Shown here piece by piece: positions 34,301-42,240 of a stretch of 64,000 nt of DNA (position 1 is the stretch's first letter; the number at the start of each line of letters is the position of its first letter). The notes below the pieces were generated by a model that saw only the letters and a program-made list of their open reading frames with translations, was not told where the DNA came from and searched no databases. The translations under genes were made by a program, and so were the position numbers. Source of the DNA: Micromonospora rifamycinica (GTDB lineage Bacteria > Actinomycetota > Actinomycetes > Mycobacteriales > Micromonosporaceae); NCBI RefSeq assembly GCF_900090265.1, contig NZ_LT607752.1, positions 4,588,001 through 4,652,000 on the forward strand, read 5' to 3'.

Positions 34301-35115
34301 GCGTCGCCGAGGCCGACCTCGAACGGGCGCTCGCCTTCATGGGCATGATCAAGGTGGCCATGCTCCGGCAGATGTTCTACCTGACCGAGAGCGTGCGGAC
34401 CGGCAGCCTGGTCGGGCTCAAGAAGTTCTACGACTTCGACGGCACGCTCTTCGACGCGGCGGCCGTGCACGAGGACATCCGCGACTCGTGGGGCCGGCTG
34501 GCGCAGCTGGAGACCGGCAACGTCTACGGCTGGTTCTTCCAGAACCTCGACATCCCGGCCGGCTCGCGGGTGCTCGACCTGCTCGGCGGGAACGGCCTCG
34601 GGTCGATCATGACCTACCGGATGAAGGCGTCACCGGGGCTGCACGTGACGAACTTCGACGCGCCCGAGAAGGAAGCGGAGTCGCTGCGCAACTTCCGGGA
34701 GCACGGCGTCGAGGAGCACTGCTCGTTCGTCGGCGGCGACGTCTTCACCGACGTCCCGGCGGGCTTCGACCTGGTGCTGATCAAGCACTACCTCGACATG
34801 TACGACAGGGACGACGTCCTCAAGATCCTCAAGAGTGCCAACGGGGCGCTGGAGGTGGGCGGTCAGCTCGTCATCCTGGCCCCGGTCTACCCCGAGGACA
34901 TCACCGACCCCGACGACTCCCAGATCGACTTCTTCCCGACCTTCCTGCTCGGCTGCGCCACCGCCCAGGGCGGGTTGCAGAAGGTGCCGACGTACCGGAG
35001 CTGGCTGGAGGAGTCCGGGTTCGCGCTGACCCGGGTGGTCGGCAAGGACCCCGCCGACATCCCGCCGGACGCCATCCCGAAGCGGTTCATCATGTTCGCG
35101 ACGAAGACCGCGTGA
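34045..35115 (+). CDS. SAM-dependent methyltransferase (copy 2 of a tandem pair)
   Basis: 356 aa, the same length as copy 1, from the ATG at 34045 with the same GAAGGGA ribosome binding site. The N-terminal 85 residues are identical to copy 1 at DNA level. The C-terminal two thirds have diverged (motif I is VLDLLGGNGLGSI, then LIKHYLDMYDRDD), apart from conserved patches such as FREHGVEEHCSFVGGDVF. The dimerisation domain is therefore shared and the catalytic domain is different, suggesting different positions or substrates and possibly heterodimers. Its stop overlaps the GTG of the next gene (GTGA). Confidence 0.88.
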   Translation: MTPEATLARFREYMVGPTRFMNLLSCFELGLVDRLRDNPGLTAVKLGDAVGVKPDAVEQLLQLMVKEGFVAYDEGSGAYSLAALGGVAEADLERALAFMGMIKVAMLRQMFYLTESVRTGSLVGLKKFYDFDGTLFDAAAVHEDIRDSWGRLAQLETGNVYGWFFQNLDIPAGSRVLDLLGGNGLGSIMTYRMKASPGLHVTNFDAPEKEAESLRNFREHGVEEHCSFVGGDVFTDVPAGFDLVLIKHYLDMYDRDDVLKILKSANGALEVGGQLVILAPVYPEDITDPDDSQIDFFPTFLLGCATAQGGLQKVPTYRSWLEESGFALTRVVGKDPADIPPDAIPKRFIMFATKTA

Positions 35116-36119
35116 CCGGCGTGGACACCCGGCAACCCACCCCCGACCGCATCATGCACATCGCCAACGGCTACTGGGCCACCGGCATCCTCGGCGCGGC
35201 GGCGGGCCACGCGATCTTCACCCATCTGGAGGCCGGCGCGGGCACCGCGGCCGAGCTGGCGGTCCGGGCCGACATCTCCGAGCGGGGCGCGCAGACCCTC
35301 CTCGACGGGCTGCTCGGCCTCGGCCTGGTCGAGCTGCACGACGGCCGGTACCGCAACACCGCCGAGTCGAGCACCTACCTGGTCGAGGGGCGACCCACCA
35401 GCCTGAGCGAGTTCGCCAAGCTCAAGATGACCCACATGGGCAGCCTGGCGGACCTGTCGGAGGTGGTCCGCGCGGGCGGCCCGATCAGGAACGCGACGGT
35501 GGAGGTCGCCGACAACCCCCACTGGGAGAAGGTGGTCACGGCCATCGCCGCCCAGTCCACCCCGGTCACGGCGATCGTCGCCGACCTGCTGGGGCTGGCG
35601 GACGCCGGTGAGATCTCGATCCTGGACCTGGGTGGCGGCTCGGGGATCTTCTCGGCCGCCTGGCTCGGGCTGAACCCCGCCGCCCGGTCCACCCAGCTCG
35701 ACTGGGGACCGATCAACGCGATCGCCCGCCGGCTGGTCGCCGAGCGGGGCGTGGCCGACAGGTTCACCTGCGTCGACGGCGACTTCCACCACACCGAGGT
35801 GGCGACCGCCGCGTACGACGTCGTGGTGTACTCCCACGTGGCCCACCAGGAGGGGCCGGACGACAACACGGCCCTCTTCGCGAAGGTGCGCGCCGCCCTC
35901 AAGCCGGGCGGCACGCTGGTCGTCTGTGACTACGTCGTCGACGACGACCGGAGCGGACCGTCCTTCGCGTTGATCTTCGCCGGGGAGATGCTGCTCAAGA
36001 GCAAGCACGGCGGGACCTGGCGGCGCTCCGACTACCGGGACTGGCTGGTCAAGGCCGGCTTCGAGGACGTCACGTTCCACCCCACCCCGTCTCCCACCAC
36101 GGTGGTCCTCGCCCGCTAG
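35112..36119 (+). CDS. SAM-dependent methyltransferase (third, divergent)
   Basis: 335 aa from a GTG at 35112 overlapping the previous stop, so probably translationally coupled. It has an N-terminal winged-helix dimerisation domain (AELAVRADISERGAQTLLDG) and a C-terminal Rossmann fold with a canonical motif I (ILDLGGGSGIF) and LDWGPINAIARRL. The catalytic helix reads VVYSHVAHQEGPDD. It resembles methyltransferases of aromatic polyketide clusters that act on C or O. With three methyltransferases in a row, the product is expected to carry up to three methyl groups. Confidence 0.88.
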   Translation: MTGVDTRQPTPDRIMHIANGYWATGILGAAAGHAIFTHLEAGAGTAAELAVRADISERGAQTLLDGLLGLGLVELHDGRYRNTAESSTYLVEGRPTSLSEFAKLKMTHMGSLADLSEVVRAGGPIRNATVEVADNPHWEKVVTAIAAQSTPVTAIVADLLGLADAGEISILDLGGGSGIFSAAWLGLNPAARSTQLDWGPINAIARRLVAERGVADRFTCVDGDFHHTEVATAAYDVVVYSHVAHQEGPDDNTALFAKVRAALKPGGTLVVCDYVVDDDRSGPSFALIFAGEMLLKSKHGGTWRRSDYRDWLVKAGFEDVTFHPTPSPTTVVLAR

Positions 36120-36199
36120 CGAGTACCCACCACCCACGCCTGCGCCGCCGACGGGTCGGCCCGCCCGCGGAGGCGCTGATCTGGACACCTGGAGGATGA

Positions 36200-37114
36200 A
36201 TGTCCGAGCCTGCCGAGTCGGCACAACTCTATTCCGCCATCGAGGAATCGGCGCGACTGTTGGAGGTGCCCTGTTCGCGGGAGCGGGTCTGGCCCATCCT
36301 GAGCGCGTACGCCGACTCCCTGCCGAAGGCCGTCATCGCGCTCCGGGTGGCCACCGGAGCGCGCTACCGGGGCGACCTGGACTGGCGCTTCACCGTGGGC
36401 AGCGACGTCGACCCGTACGCGGTGGCGCTGTCGAACGGGCTCACCGAGAAGACGGACCACCCGGTCGGCACGCTGCTGGCCGAGATCAGCGAGCGCTGCC
36501 CGATCGCCAGCTACGGGATCGACTTCGGGGTGGCCGGCGGTTTCAAGAAGATCTACCTCTTCTTCCCGCCGGACGGCATGCAGTCGCTGTCCACCCTCGC
36601 CGAACTGCCCTCGATGCCCCGGAGCCTGGCCGACAACGTCGACCTCTTCGCCCGGCGCGGCCTCGGCGACAAGGTGAACACGTTCGGCATCGACTACCGG
36701 CACCGCACGGTGAACGTGTACTTCGGCGGGCTGCCCGACGAGTGCCTCGAACCAGCGGGCGTCCTGTCGATGACCCGGGAACTCGGCCTGCCGGATCCGG
36801 GTGAGCAGATGCTCCGGCTCGGCCGGCAGGCGTTCGGCATCTACGCCAGCCTGGGCTGGGAGTCCTCGGCGGTGGAGCGCTTCTGTTTCGCCGTGATGGC
36901 GTCGGACTCGTCGTCCCTTCCCGTCCCGCTCGAACCGGAGATCGAGCAGTTCCTCAAGGGGCTGCCGAACAACGCCGCCGACAGCAGGTTCGTGTACTAC
37001 GCGGGGGTGTCGTCGACCGGCGAGGAGAACTACAAGGTCCAGTCCTACTACAACTGGCAGCCCCGGATGCTCGATCAGATGCTCCTGTCCGACTCGGGCG
37101 AGACCCGCGCCTGA
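36200..37114 (+). CDS. ABBA-type aromatic prenyltransferase (NphB/CloQ family)
   Basis: 304 aa from the ATG at 36200. It is soluble, with no DDxxD motif and no membrane segments, as expected for this fold. Landmarks that match NphB-type enzymes are GIDFGVAGGFKKIYLFFPPDGM, LPSMPRSLADNVDLFARRG, the repeated beta strands (VNVYFGGLP) and the late FCFAVMASD. It transfers a prenyl group (typically geranyl) from its diphosphate to an electron-rich aromatic ring, here most likely the THN-derived naphthoquinone. It lies between the methyltransferases and the P450 in the plus-strand operon. Confidence 0.92.
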   Translation: MSEPAESAQLYSAIEESARLLEVPCSRERVWPILSAYADSLPKAVIALRVATGARYRGDLDWRFTVGSDVDPYAVALSNGLTEKTDHPVGTLLAEISERCPIASYGIDFGVAGGFKKIYLFFPPDGMQSLSTLAELPSMPRSLADNVDLFARRGLGDKVNTFGIDYRHRTVNVYFGGLPDECLEPAGVLSMTRELGLPDPGEQMLRLGRQAFGIYASLGWESSAVERFCFAVMASDSSSLPVPLEPEIEQFLKGLPNNAADSRFVYYAGVSSTGEENYKVQSYYNWQPRMLDQMLLSDSGETRA

Positions 37115-37169
37115 GTGCTCCGTCCGCCGGGGAGCCGCACCGATTCGCGAGATGAGAAGGAGGAGGCCG

Positions 37170-38360
37170 ATGAGCGAGTCTCCGGCTGTTCTGGAGTTCA
37201 CGGGCACCGCGCAGGACGTCGTCACGTCGGTGCACACCGCCGGCCCGGTCCGGCAGGTGCGGCTGCCCAACGGCGTGCCGGTCTGGCTGGTCACCCGGCA
37301 CACCGAGGTGCGCGAGGCGCTGAGCGATCCGCGCCTGTCCAACCACGACCGCAACGACTGGTTCGACCAGGGGGCGCTGAGCCCGCAGGTGCGTTCCGCG
37401 ATGAACACCTCGATGCTGCGTCTCGATCCGCCGGACCACACCCGGCTGCGCAAGTTGATCGCCAAGGCGTTCGTGCCCCGGCGGATCGAGGCGCTGCGTC
37501 CCCGGGTCGGGCAGCTCACCGGTGACCTGCTGGACCGGATGGCGGCCGGGTCCGCCGAGGTCGACGTCATCACCGGGTACGCCTCGCCGCTGCCCATCCA
37601 GGTGATCTGCGAGCTGCTCGGGGTGGCGGTGGAGGACCGGGCGAACTACCGGGAGTGGGCGGACGCCTTCGCCGCCGGCCTGGGTGCGCCGGTCTTCCCG
37701 GTCCAGGCGGTCACCGACTTCGTGGAGCACCTGCAGGGGCTGATCGCCCGTCGTCGGGCCGAACCGGACGACGCGCTGCTGTCGGCGCTGATCGCGGCGC
37801 GGGACCAGGCCGACCGGCTCACCGAGGACGAGCTGATCTCGACGGCCTTCCTGTTCATCGTCGCCGGCCACGAGACCACGACGAACCTGATCGGCAACGG
37901 TCTCTACCTGCTGTTGCGGAATCCGGAGCTGGCCGACCGGATCCGGGCGCACCCCGAGGAGCTGCCCCGGGCCATCGAGGAGTTCCTGCGGTACGAGAGC
38001 CCGGTGACCGGTGCCTCGCTGCGTACGGCCACCGAGGCGATGAACCTGTTCGGGGCCGAGGTGGCCGCCGGGGACCTGGTGATGATGTCGCTGCACGCGG
38101 CCAACCGGGACGGCACCGCGTTCCCCGACGCCGACGGGTTCCAGCCGGGCCGCGAGCGCAACCCGCACCTCTCGTTCGGCTACGGCATCCACTTCTGCAT
38201 GGGTGCGCCGCTGGCCCGGCTGGAGGCCCAGGTCGCCATCGGGGAGTTCCTGGCCCGCTTCCCGCAGGCCCGCCTGGCGGTGGACGCGGACGCCGTCGAG
38301 TGGCGACCGGGCCTGCTCACCCGGGGTCTGGCCGCCCTCCCGGTCCGCCTCGCCGGCTGA
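37170..38360 (+). CDS. Cytochrome P450
   Basis: 396 aa from the ATG at 37170 with GGAGGAGG just upstream. Typical bacterial class I P450: I-helix FIVAGHETTTN (232-237 core), ExxR at Glu271-Arg274 (IEEFLRYESP), and heme loop HLSFGYGIHFCMGAPLAR with Cys343 as the iron ligand. It resembles CYP107/105-type enzymes of secondary metabolism. It probably hydroxylates or cyclises the prenyl side chain or the quinone. No ferredoxin or reductase gene is nearby, so redox partners must be supplied in trans. It is the last gene of the operon and is followed by a large hairpin. Confidence 0.92.
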   Translation: MSESPAVLEFTGTAQDVVTSVHTAGPVRQVRLPNGVPVWLVTRHTEVREALSDPRLSNHDRNDWFDQGALSPQVRSAMNTSMLRLDPPDHTRLRKLIAKAFVPRRIEALRPRVGQLTGDLLDRMAAGSAEVDVITGYASPLPIQVICELLGVAVEDRANYREWADAFAAGLGAPVFPVQAVTDFVEHLQGLIARRRAEPDDALLSALIAARDQADRLTEDELISTAFLFIVAGHETTTNLIGNGLYLLLRNPELADRIRAHPEELPRAIEEFLRYESPVTGASLRTATEAMNLFGAEVAAGDLVMMSLHAANRDGTAFPDADGFQPGRERNPHLSFGYGIHFCMGAPLARLEAQVAIGEFLARFPQARLAVDADAVEWRPGLLTRGLAALPVRLAG

Positions 38361-38495
38361 CCGGCCACCGGCGGCGCGGGGTCGACCCGGGCTGCCTGCT
38401 GACCGGTCACCGGCGGCGCGAGGTCGACCGGGCCGGCCGGATCACCGGGAGGTGACCGGTCGGAGCGGGTGGGCACGCGTCGGAACCGGTGCCCG

Positions 38496-38579
38496 ACACG
38501 ACGACGGGTGCCCCCGCCCGGTCCGGCCGGGATCGCACGGATCCCGGCCGGCGGGACGCGGGGGCACCCGTCGTCGTGT
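38496..38579. terminator. Large bidirectional hairpin between converging transcripts
   Basis: A 22-bp perfect outer stem (38496-38517 with 38558-38579, core CACGACGACGGGTGCCCC) encloses a second perfect 12-bp palindromic stem (CCGGCCGGGATC at 38523-38534 and its complement at 38540-38551). It sits between the P450 stop (38360, plus) and the wrbA stop (38596, minus), where it can end both transcripts. Confidence 0.75.
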
Positions 38580-38595
38580 GCCGTCCGGGGCCGGG

Positions 38596-39204
38596 TCAGG
38601 CGGGACGGCCGGCCTTCAGCGCGGCGGCGGTGTCGACCACGCGCCGTGCCTGGTAGCGGGCCGCCTGGAGGGTGACGTCACCGGGCGGGCCGCTGCCGAC
38701 CACGTGCGAGGTGCCGTAGGGGTTGCCCGACTGGAACTGGATGGGGTCGGTGTAGCCGGGCGGCACGATGATCCCGCCCCAGTGGTAGAAGGTGTTCGAC
38801 AGCGCCAGGAGGGTCGACTCCTGCCCGCCGTGGGGGGTGTTGGAGGCGGTGAAGGCCGAGTAGACCTTGTTGGAGAGCTTGCCGTGGAACCACAGCGGGC
38901 CGAGGGTGTCGATGAACGCCTTGAGCTGGCTGGACACGTTGCCGAACCGGGTCGGGGTGCCGAACAGGGCCGCGTCGGCCCAGTCCAGGTCGTCGCCGCT
39001 GACCACGTCGACGTCGGCGGTGTCCCGGATGTGCTGCGCCCACTCCTCCTTGGCGTTGATCGCCTCGGCCGGGGCCGTCTCGGCCACCTTGCGCAGGCGT
39101 ACGTTCGCGCCGGCCTTCTCCGCGCCCTCGGCCGCGGCCTTGGCCAGCGTGTGCACGGTGCCGGTGGCACTGTAGTAGACGATCGTGAGGTTGACTGGTT
39201 CCAT
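38596..39204 (-). CDS. wrbA: NAD(P)H:quinone oxidoreductase, WrbA family
   Basis: 202 aa from the ATG at 39204. Flavodoxin-like fold with the FMN phosphate loop IVYYSATGTVHTLA. It has the WrbA signatures ALFGTPTRFGNVSSQLKAFID, FTASNTPHGGQESTLL and the GSGPPGDVTLQAARYQ region. It reduces quinones by two electrons to hydroquinones, avoiding semiquinone radicals. Its place right after a naphthoquinone pathway fits self-protection or redox tailoring, although it is on the opposite strand and shows no SARP box. It is followed upstream by a DoxX-like gene in the same direction. Confidence 0.92.
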   Translation of the reverse strand: MEPVNLTIVYYSATGTVHTLAKAAAEGAEKAGANVRLRKVAETAPAEAINAKEEWAQHIRDTADVDVVSGDDLDWADAALFGTPTRFGNVSSQLKAFIDTLGPLWFHGKLSNKVYSAFTASNTPHGGQESTLLALSNTFYHWGGIIVPPGYTDPIQFQSGNPYGTSHVVGSGPPGDVTLQAARYQARRVVDTAAALKAGRPA

Positions 39205-39248
39205 GATCGTTTTCTCCCGGTCGGATGCTCGTTCGGTGTGGTCGGGGA

Positions 39249-39629
39249 TCAACTGGTGAAGGAGTGCGGGCCGAAGCGACCCCAGGCGACGACCGCGGCC
39301 AGGAGCAGCAGCACGACGTTCACCACGGCGGTCTTGGCGTCCTTGCGACGGAGGCAGGCGATGGCCGCGCCGGCCATCAGCAGCACCAGACCGACCGCCG
39401 CCAGCGGCACCAGCACCGGGGCGATGTCGAGCACGGCGGGCAGGATCAGCCCCACCGCGGCCAGGATCTCCAGGACCCCGATGGCCTTGATGACGTTCGG
39501 GCTGAAGTCGTCCAGGACCGCGTAGCCGGAGGCGACCAGTTTCTCCTTGGACTGGACCAGCTTCATGACGCCACTGGCCAGGAAGATCACGGCCAACAGC
39601 CCGGCAATGATCCACAGGGCGAGGTTCAT
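39249..39629 (-). CDS. DoxX-family membrane protein
   Basis: 126 aa with four predicted transmembrane helices (LALWIIAGLLAVIFLASGVM, IGVLEILAAVGLILPAVL, LVPLAAVGLVLLMAGAAIA, VVNVVLLLLAAVVAWG). The GVMKL and VLEILAAVGLILP patterns are typical of DoxX-like proteins, which are linked to redox and thiol stress. It is likely co-transcribed with wrbA (44 bp apart) and divergent from the ECF sigma factor gene. Confidence 0.85.
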   Translation of the reverse strand: MNLALWIIAGLLAVIFLASGVMKLVQSKEKLVASGYAVLDDFSPNVIKAIGVLEILAAVGLILPAVLDIAPVLVPLAAVGLVLLMAGAAIACLRRKDAKTAVVNVVLLLLAAVVAWGRFGPHSFTS

Positions 39630-39679
39630 GAGGGGGTTCTCCTCGCAGGTTGCTGGGATAGTGTTCGGTTCACTGGTAC

Positions 39680-39704
39680 GACGAAGCAGCCCTCCGGAAT
39701 GTCA
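39680..39704 (-). promoter_or_regulatory. Possible ECF41-type promoter of the DoxX-wrbA pair
   Basis: On the minus strand TGACAT (39704-39699) is followed after 15 bases by CGTC (39683-39680), close to the TGTCACA/CGTC pattern known for ECF41 sigma factors. It lies ~50 bp before the DoxX start. The -35 half is imperfect, so this is a weak call. Confidence 0.3.
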
Positions 39705-39782
39705 GGCGGCGCGTCCGGTCCGCATCCCGGCGTCGACCGTCGCACCGGTGGGCACGCAGCGACCGAGGGAGCCGGCGGCAGC

Positions 39783-40718
39783 ATGACCAACCCCACCGCG
39801 CCGGGGCTCGACTGGCCCGATCCGGCCCTCAGCGGGCTCATGAGCGAGCGGGGCCGGCTCCTCGGTCTGGCGTACCGGCTGCTCGGTTCCCTCGCCGACG
39901 CCGAGGACGTCGTGCAGGAGACGTACGCCCGCTGGTACGCCCTGTCCCCGGCGCAGCGGGCGGCGATCCGGTCCCCCGGGGCCTGGCTGACCAGGGTCGC
40001 CGGTCGGATCTGCCTCGACCTGCTCGGCTCGGCCCGGGCGCGACGGGAACGCTACGTGGGGGAGTGGATTCCGGAGCCGCTGCCCGACCGCGCGGACTGG
40101 CCCGGCGACCGGGCCGGTGGCACCCCGGTCGACCCGGTCGACCGGGTGACCCTCGACGAGTCGATCAGCATGGCCTTCCTCGTCGTGCTGGAGTCGACCA
40201 CCCCGGCCGAGCGGGTCGCGTTCATCCTGCACGACGTCTTCCGCTACTCCTTCGCCGAGGTGGCCGAGGTCGTCGGCCGTACCCCGGCGGCGTGCCGCCA
40301 GCTGGCCTCGTCGGCCCGTCGCCGGGTCCGGGCGTCCACTGCTTCGCCCGTGCCGGTCGCCCGTCAGGCCGACATCGTGCGGGCCTTCAAGCAGGCGTGG
40401 GAGGCCACCGACATCGACGCGCTCGTGGGTCTGCTGGCCCCCGACGCCACCGCGACCGGCGACGGTGGCGGGCTGGTCCGGGCCGAACTCCGTCCGGTCG
40501 AGGGCGCCGAGCGGATCGCCCGGTTCTTCGCCGGTCGGGCCGGCCCGGCGGCCGGTGTCACCATCCTGGAGCGCACGGTCAACGGTCGGCCCGGTCTGGT
40601 GGCGCAGCTGGACGGCGGCGTCGGCGCGGTGCTGGCGTTCGACGTCGCGGGTGACCGGATCACCCGCATCTGGACGATCCTCAACCCCGAGAAGCTCCGT
40701 TCCTGGGCCACAGCCTGA
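39783..40718 (+). CDS. ECF41-type RNA polymerase sigma factor with SnoaL-like C-terminus
   Basis: 311 aa from the ATG at 39783. Regions 2 and 4 are clear (LLGSLADAEDVVQETYARW; VFRYSFAEVAEVVGRTPAACRQLASSARRR). Between and behind them lie the family hallmarks: YVGEWIPEPL (WLPEP motif), DGGGL within the C-terminal NTF2/SnoaL-like domain, and NPEKLR near the end. In ECF41 proteins the extra C-terminal domain controls activity instead of a separate anti-sigma factor. These factors usually regulate a neighbouring oxidoreductase-type gene; here the divergent DoxX-wrbA pair is the natural candidate. Confidence 0.9.
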   Translation: MTNPTAPGLDWPDPALSGLMSERGRLLGLAYRLLGSLADAEDVVQETYARWYALSPAQRAAIRSPGAWLTRVAGRICLDLLGSARARRERYVGEWIPEPLPDRADWPGDRAGGTPVDPVDRVTLDESISMAFLVVLESTTPAERVAFILHDVFRYSFAEVAEVVGRTPAACRQLASSARRRVRASTASPVPVARQADIVRAFKQAWEATDIDALVGLLAPDATATGDGGGLVRAELRPVEGAERIARFFAGRAGPAAGVTILERTVNGRPGLVAQLDGGVGAVLAFDVAGDRITRIWTILNPEKLRSWATA

Positions 40719-40745
40719 CCTGTGCGGGCCCGCCCACCCGGCCGG

Positions 40746-41189
40746 TCACATGTGGGGCAGGAAGCTGTCGAGCGGGCGTCCCGTCCGCAGGTGACCCTCG
40801 TACGCCTCCAGCCAGATCCGTCCCTTCAACGCGACCAGATAGAGCGTGTTGTTCGGTACCCACAGGTTCTCCTTGAAGTGGCAGATCCTGGTGCGGTCGT
40901 CCCGCAGACCGAGGGTGTGCATCGACGCGCTCGCCTCGGTGATCCGCCGGCCGTGGTGGTCGGTCAGCGGGTGCGGAGCGGTGACGACCATGTCGGGGCA
41001 CCTGTTCGGGAAGGCCGCCGGGACGTGGATCCGCAGGGAGTAGTACCGCCCGGAGTTCGTGTTGACCGGCCCCTCGACGAAGGTCGACTGCGGATCAGTC
41101 GGATTGAACCACGTCAGGGTCGGGAAGTAGTGCCCCAGGATCAGCCTCTCCTGCGCCAGCCGCTGCCGCTGGAGCGGGGTCCATGACAT
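40746..41189 (-). CDS. E2-like (ubiquitin-conjugating-type) protein
   Basis: 147 aa from the ATG at 41189, behind GAGGAGAGG. The layout follows the E2/UBC fold: an N-terminal helix (LQRQRLAQERLIL), strands and loop (FVEGPVNTNSGRYYSLRIHV), the FPNRCPDMVV proline region, then H91 and Cys103 in RICHFKENLW, and a C-terminal helix IWLEAYEGHLRTG. The order His..Cys..W..WL..E..TG is that of E2-like proteins, with Cys103 as the likely thioester site. It overlaps the 3' end of the JAB gene by 95 bp in another frame. It forms an operon with the E1-like and JAB genes and should pass an activated C-terminus to a target. Confidence 0.78.
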   Translation of the reverse strand: MSWTPLQRQRLAQERLILGHYFPTLTWFNPTDPQSTFVEGPVNTNSGRYYSLRIHVPAAFPNRCPDMVVTAPHPLTDHHGRRITEASASMHTLGLRDDRTRICHFKENLWVPNNTLYLVALKGRIWLEAYEGHLRTGRPLDSFLPHM

Positions 41190-42222
41190 CGGTCCTCTCC
41201 TCACTGGTCGGGTGCGTGTGCGGGTCCTCGGTCGCGCCCCGACCGGTCAGGCCGCGTACCTCCCGGAGGAGTTCCCCCGGCCGGTCCGGGTGGGCCGTGT
41301 CGACCGGCTCGCGTCCGCCGTCGGGGGACACGAGTTCCGGCCGCCGGTCCGGGAAGCCGTCGGGAAAGGCGACCGCATACTGTCCGCCGCCGGTGGTGAA
41401 GCGGTACGCCAGCTCCCCGCTGTCGGTGTTGACGGTGATCGCCGTCGACGGGTACGCCCGCCGGCCGATCTCGTCGAGCCGGAGCAGGAAGTCCCGTCCC
41501 CAGCCGGTGGAGTACCAGGCCGTCGGCTCCGCGTGCCGGACCGCGGTGCGGGTCGTGCCCGGCACCACCCACCACGGCCCCGTCTGGCGCGGGGTCGGCC
41601 GGGTCGCCCCCGCCCGCTCGGCGGTGGTCGAGATCGGGCTCCGCCCGGACAGCACCGACCAGCTCCCCCGACGCGGCTCGGCACGGCCGGCCTCGAACAG
41701 GTAGGCGTGCAGCACCACCACCTCGCCGCCCCGACGGGCGGACCGGCCGTCGGATGCGTGGACGCGCCGCACGCCCTCCCCCGGCGGGACGTCGTCCGCG
41801 TCGCGGAGGGTGGCGATGCAGGTCAGGAAGCGCGGGAAACCGTTGGTCTGCAACGTCCGGTGGACCGTCGCCGCATCGCCGCCGCTGGGTCGATCCAGGC
41901 CGATCCGGTGGTGCGAGTGCCAGTCGCCGATGTGTTGCAGCCCGTGGTCGTGCTGGAGTCGTTCGCCGCTGTCCCGGAGGTAGTCGACGTCCTGGAAGAA
42001 CGCCGCGCTCTGGTGGCGGGCGCCCGGCCCCGGTCCCAACACGACCTGGATCGCCGGTGACCCGCTGTGCGTCCAGAAGCCGAAGAGGTTGCCGCCGGTC
42101 TCGATGGCCGGGTGGTCGAGCACCCAGGCCGCGATGTGGTCGAGGTCGGCTTCGTAGACCGTCACCCGGAAGTCGGTGTCGCCGGCCGCCTGACACGGTA
42201 CGGAGGTGCGTGTGCGTCCCAA
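41095..42222 (-). CDS. JAB/MPN metallo-isopeptidase
   Basis: 375 aa from a TTG at 42222 preceded by GGCGGGGAA; no ATG or GTG fits better. The JAMM zinc motif is present: Glu41 (AIETGGNLFGFW) and GDWHSHHRIGLDRPSGGD with His102, His104, Ser113 and Asp116. Such domains cleave isopeptide bonds or trim pro-modifiers behind a C-terminal Gly. The second half (about 215-290, with YAVAFPDGFPDRRPELV) looks like a separate alpha/beta domain, possibly an E2-like fold without Cys. The last ~32 residues are acidic, Ala/Gly/Pro-rich and encoded over the start of the E2-like gene. Confidence 0.82.
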   Translation of the reverse strand: MGRTRTSVPCQAAGDTDFRVTVYEADLDHIAAWVLDHPAIETGGNLFGFWTHSGSPAIQVVLGPGPGARHQSAAFFQDVDYLRDSGERLQHDHGLQHIGDWHSHHRIGLDRPSGGDAATVHRTLQTNGFPRFLTCIATLRDADDVPPGEGVRRVHASDGRSARRGGEVVVLHAYLFEAGRAEPRRGSWSVLSGRSPISTTAERAGATRPTPRQTGPWWVVPGTTRTAVRHAEPTAWYSTGWGRDFLLRLDEIGRRAYPSTAITVNTDSGELAYRFTTGGGQYAVAFPDGFPDRRPELVSPDGGREPVDTAHPDRPGELLREVRGLTGRGATEDPHTHPTSEERTDVMDPAPAAAAGAGEADPGALLPDPDVVQSD

Positions 42223-42240
42223 TTCCCCGCCGCCTTTCCG

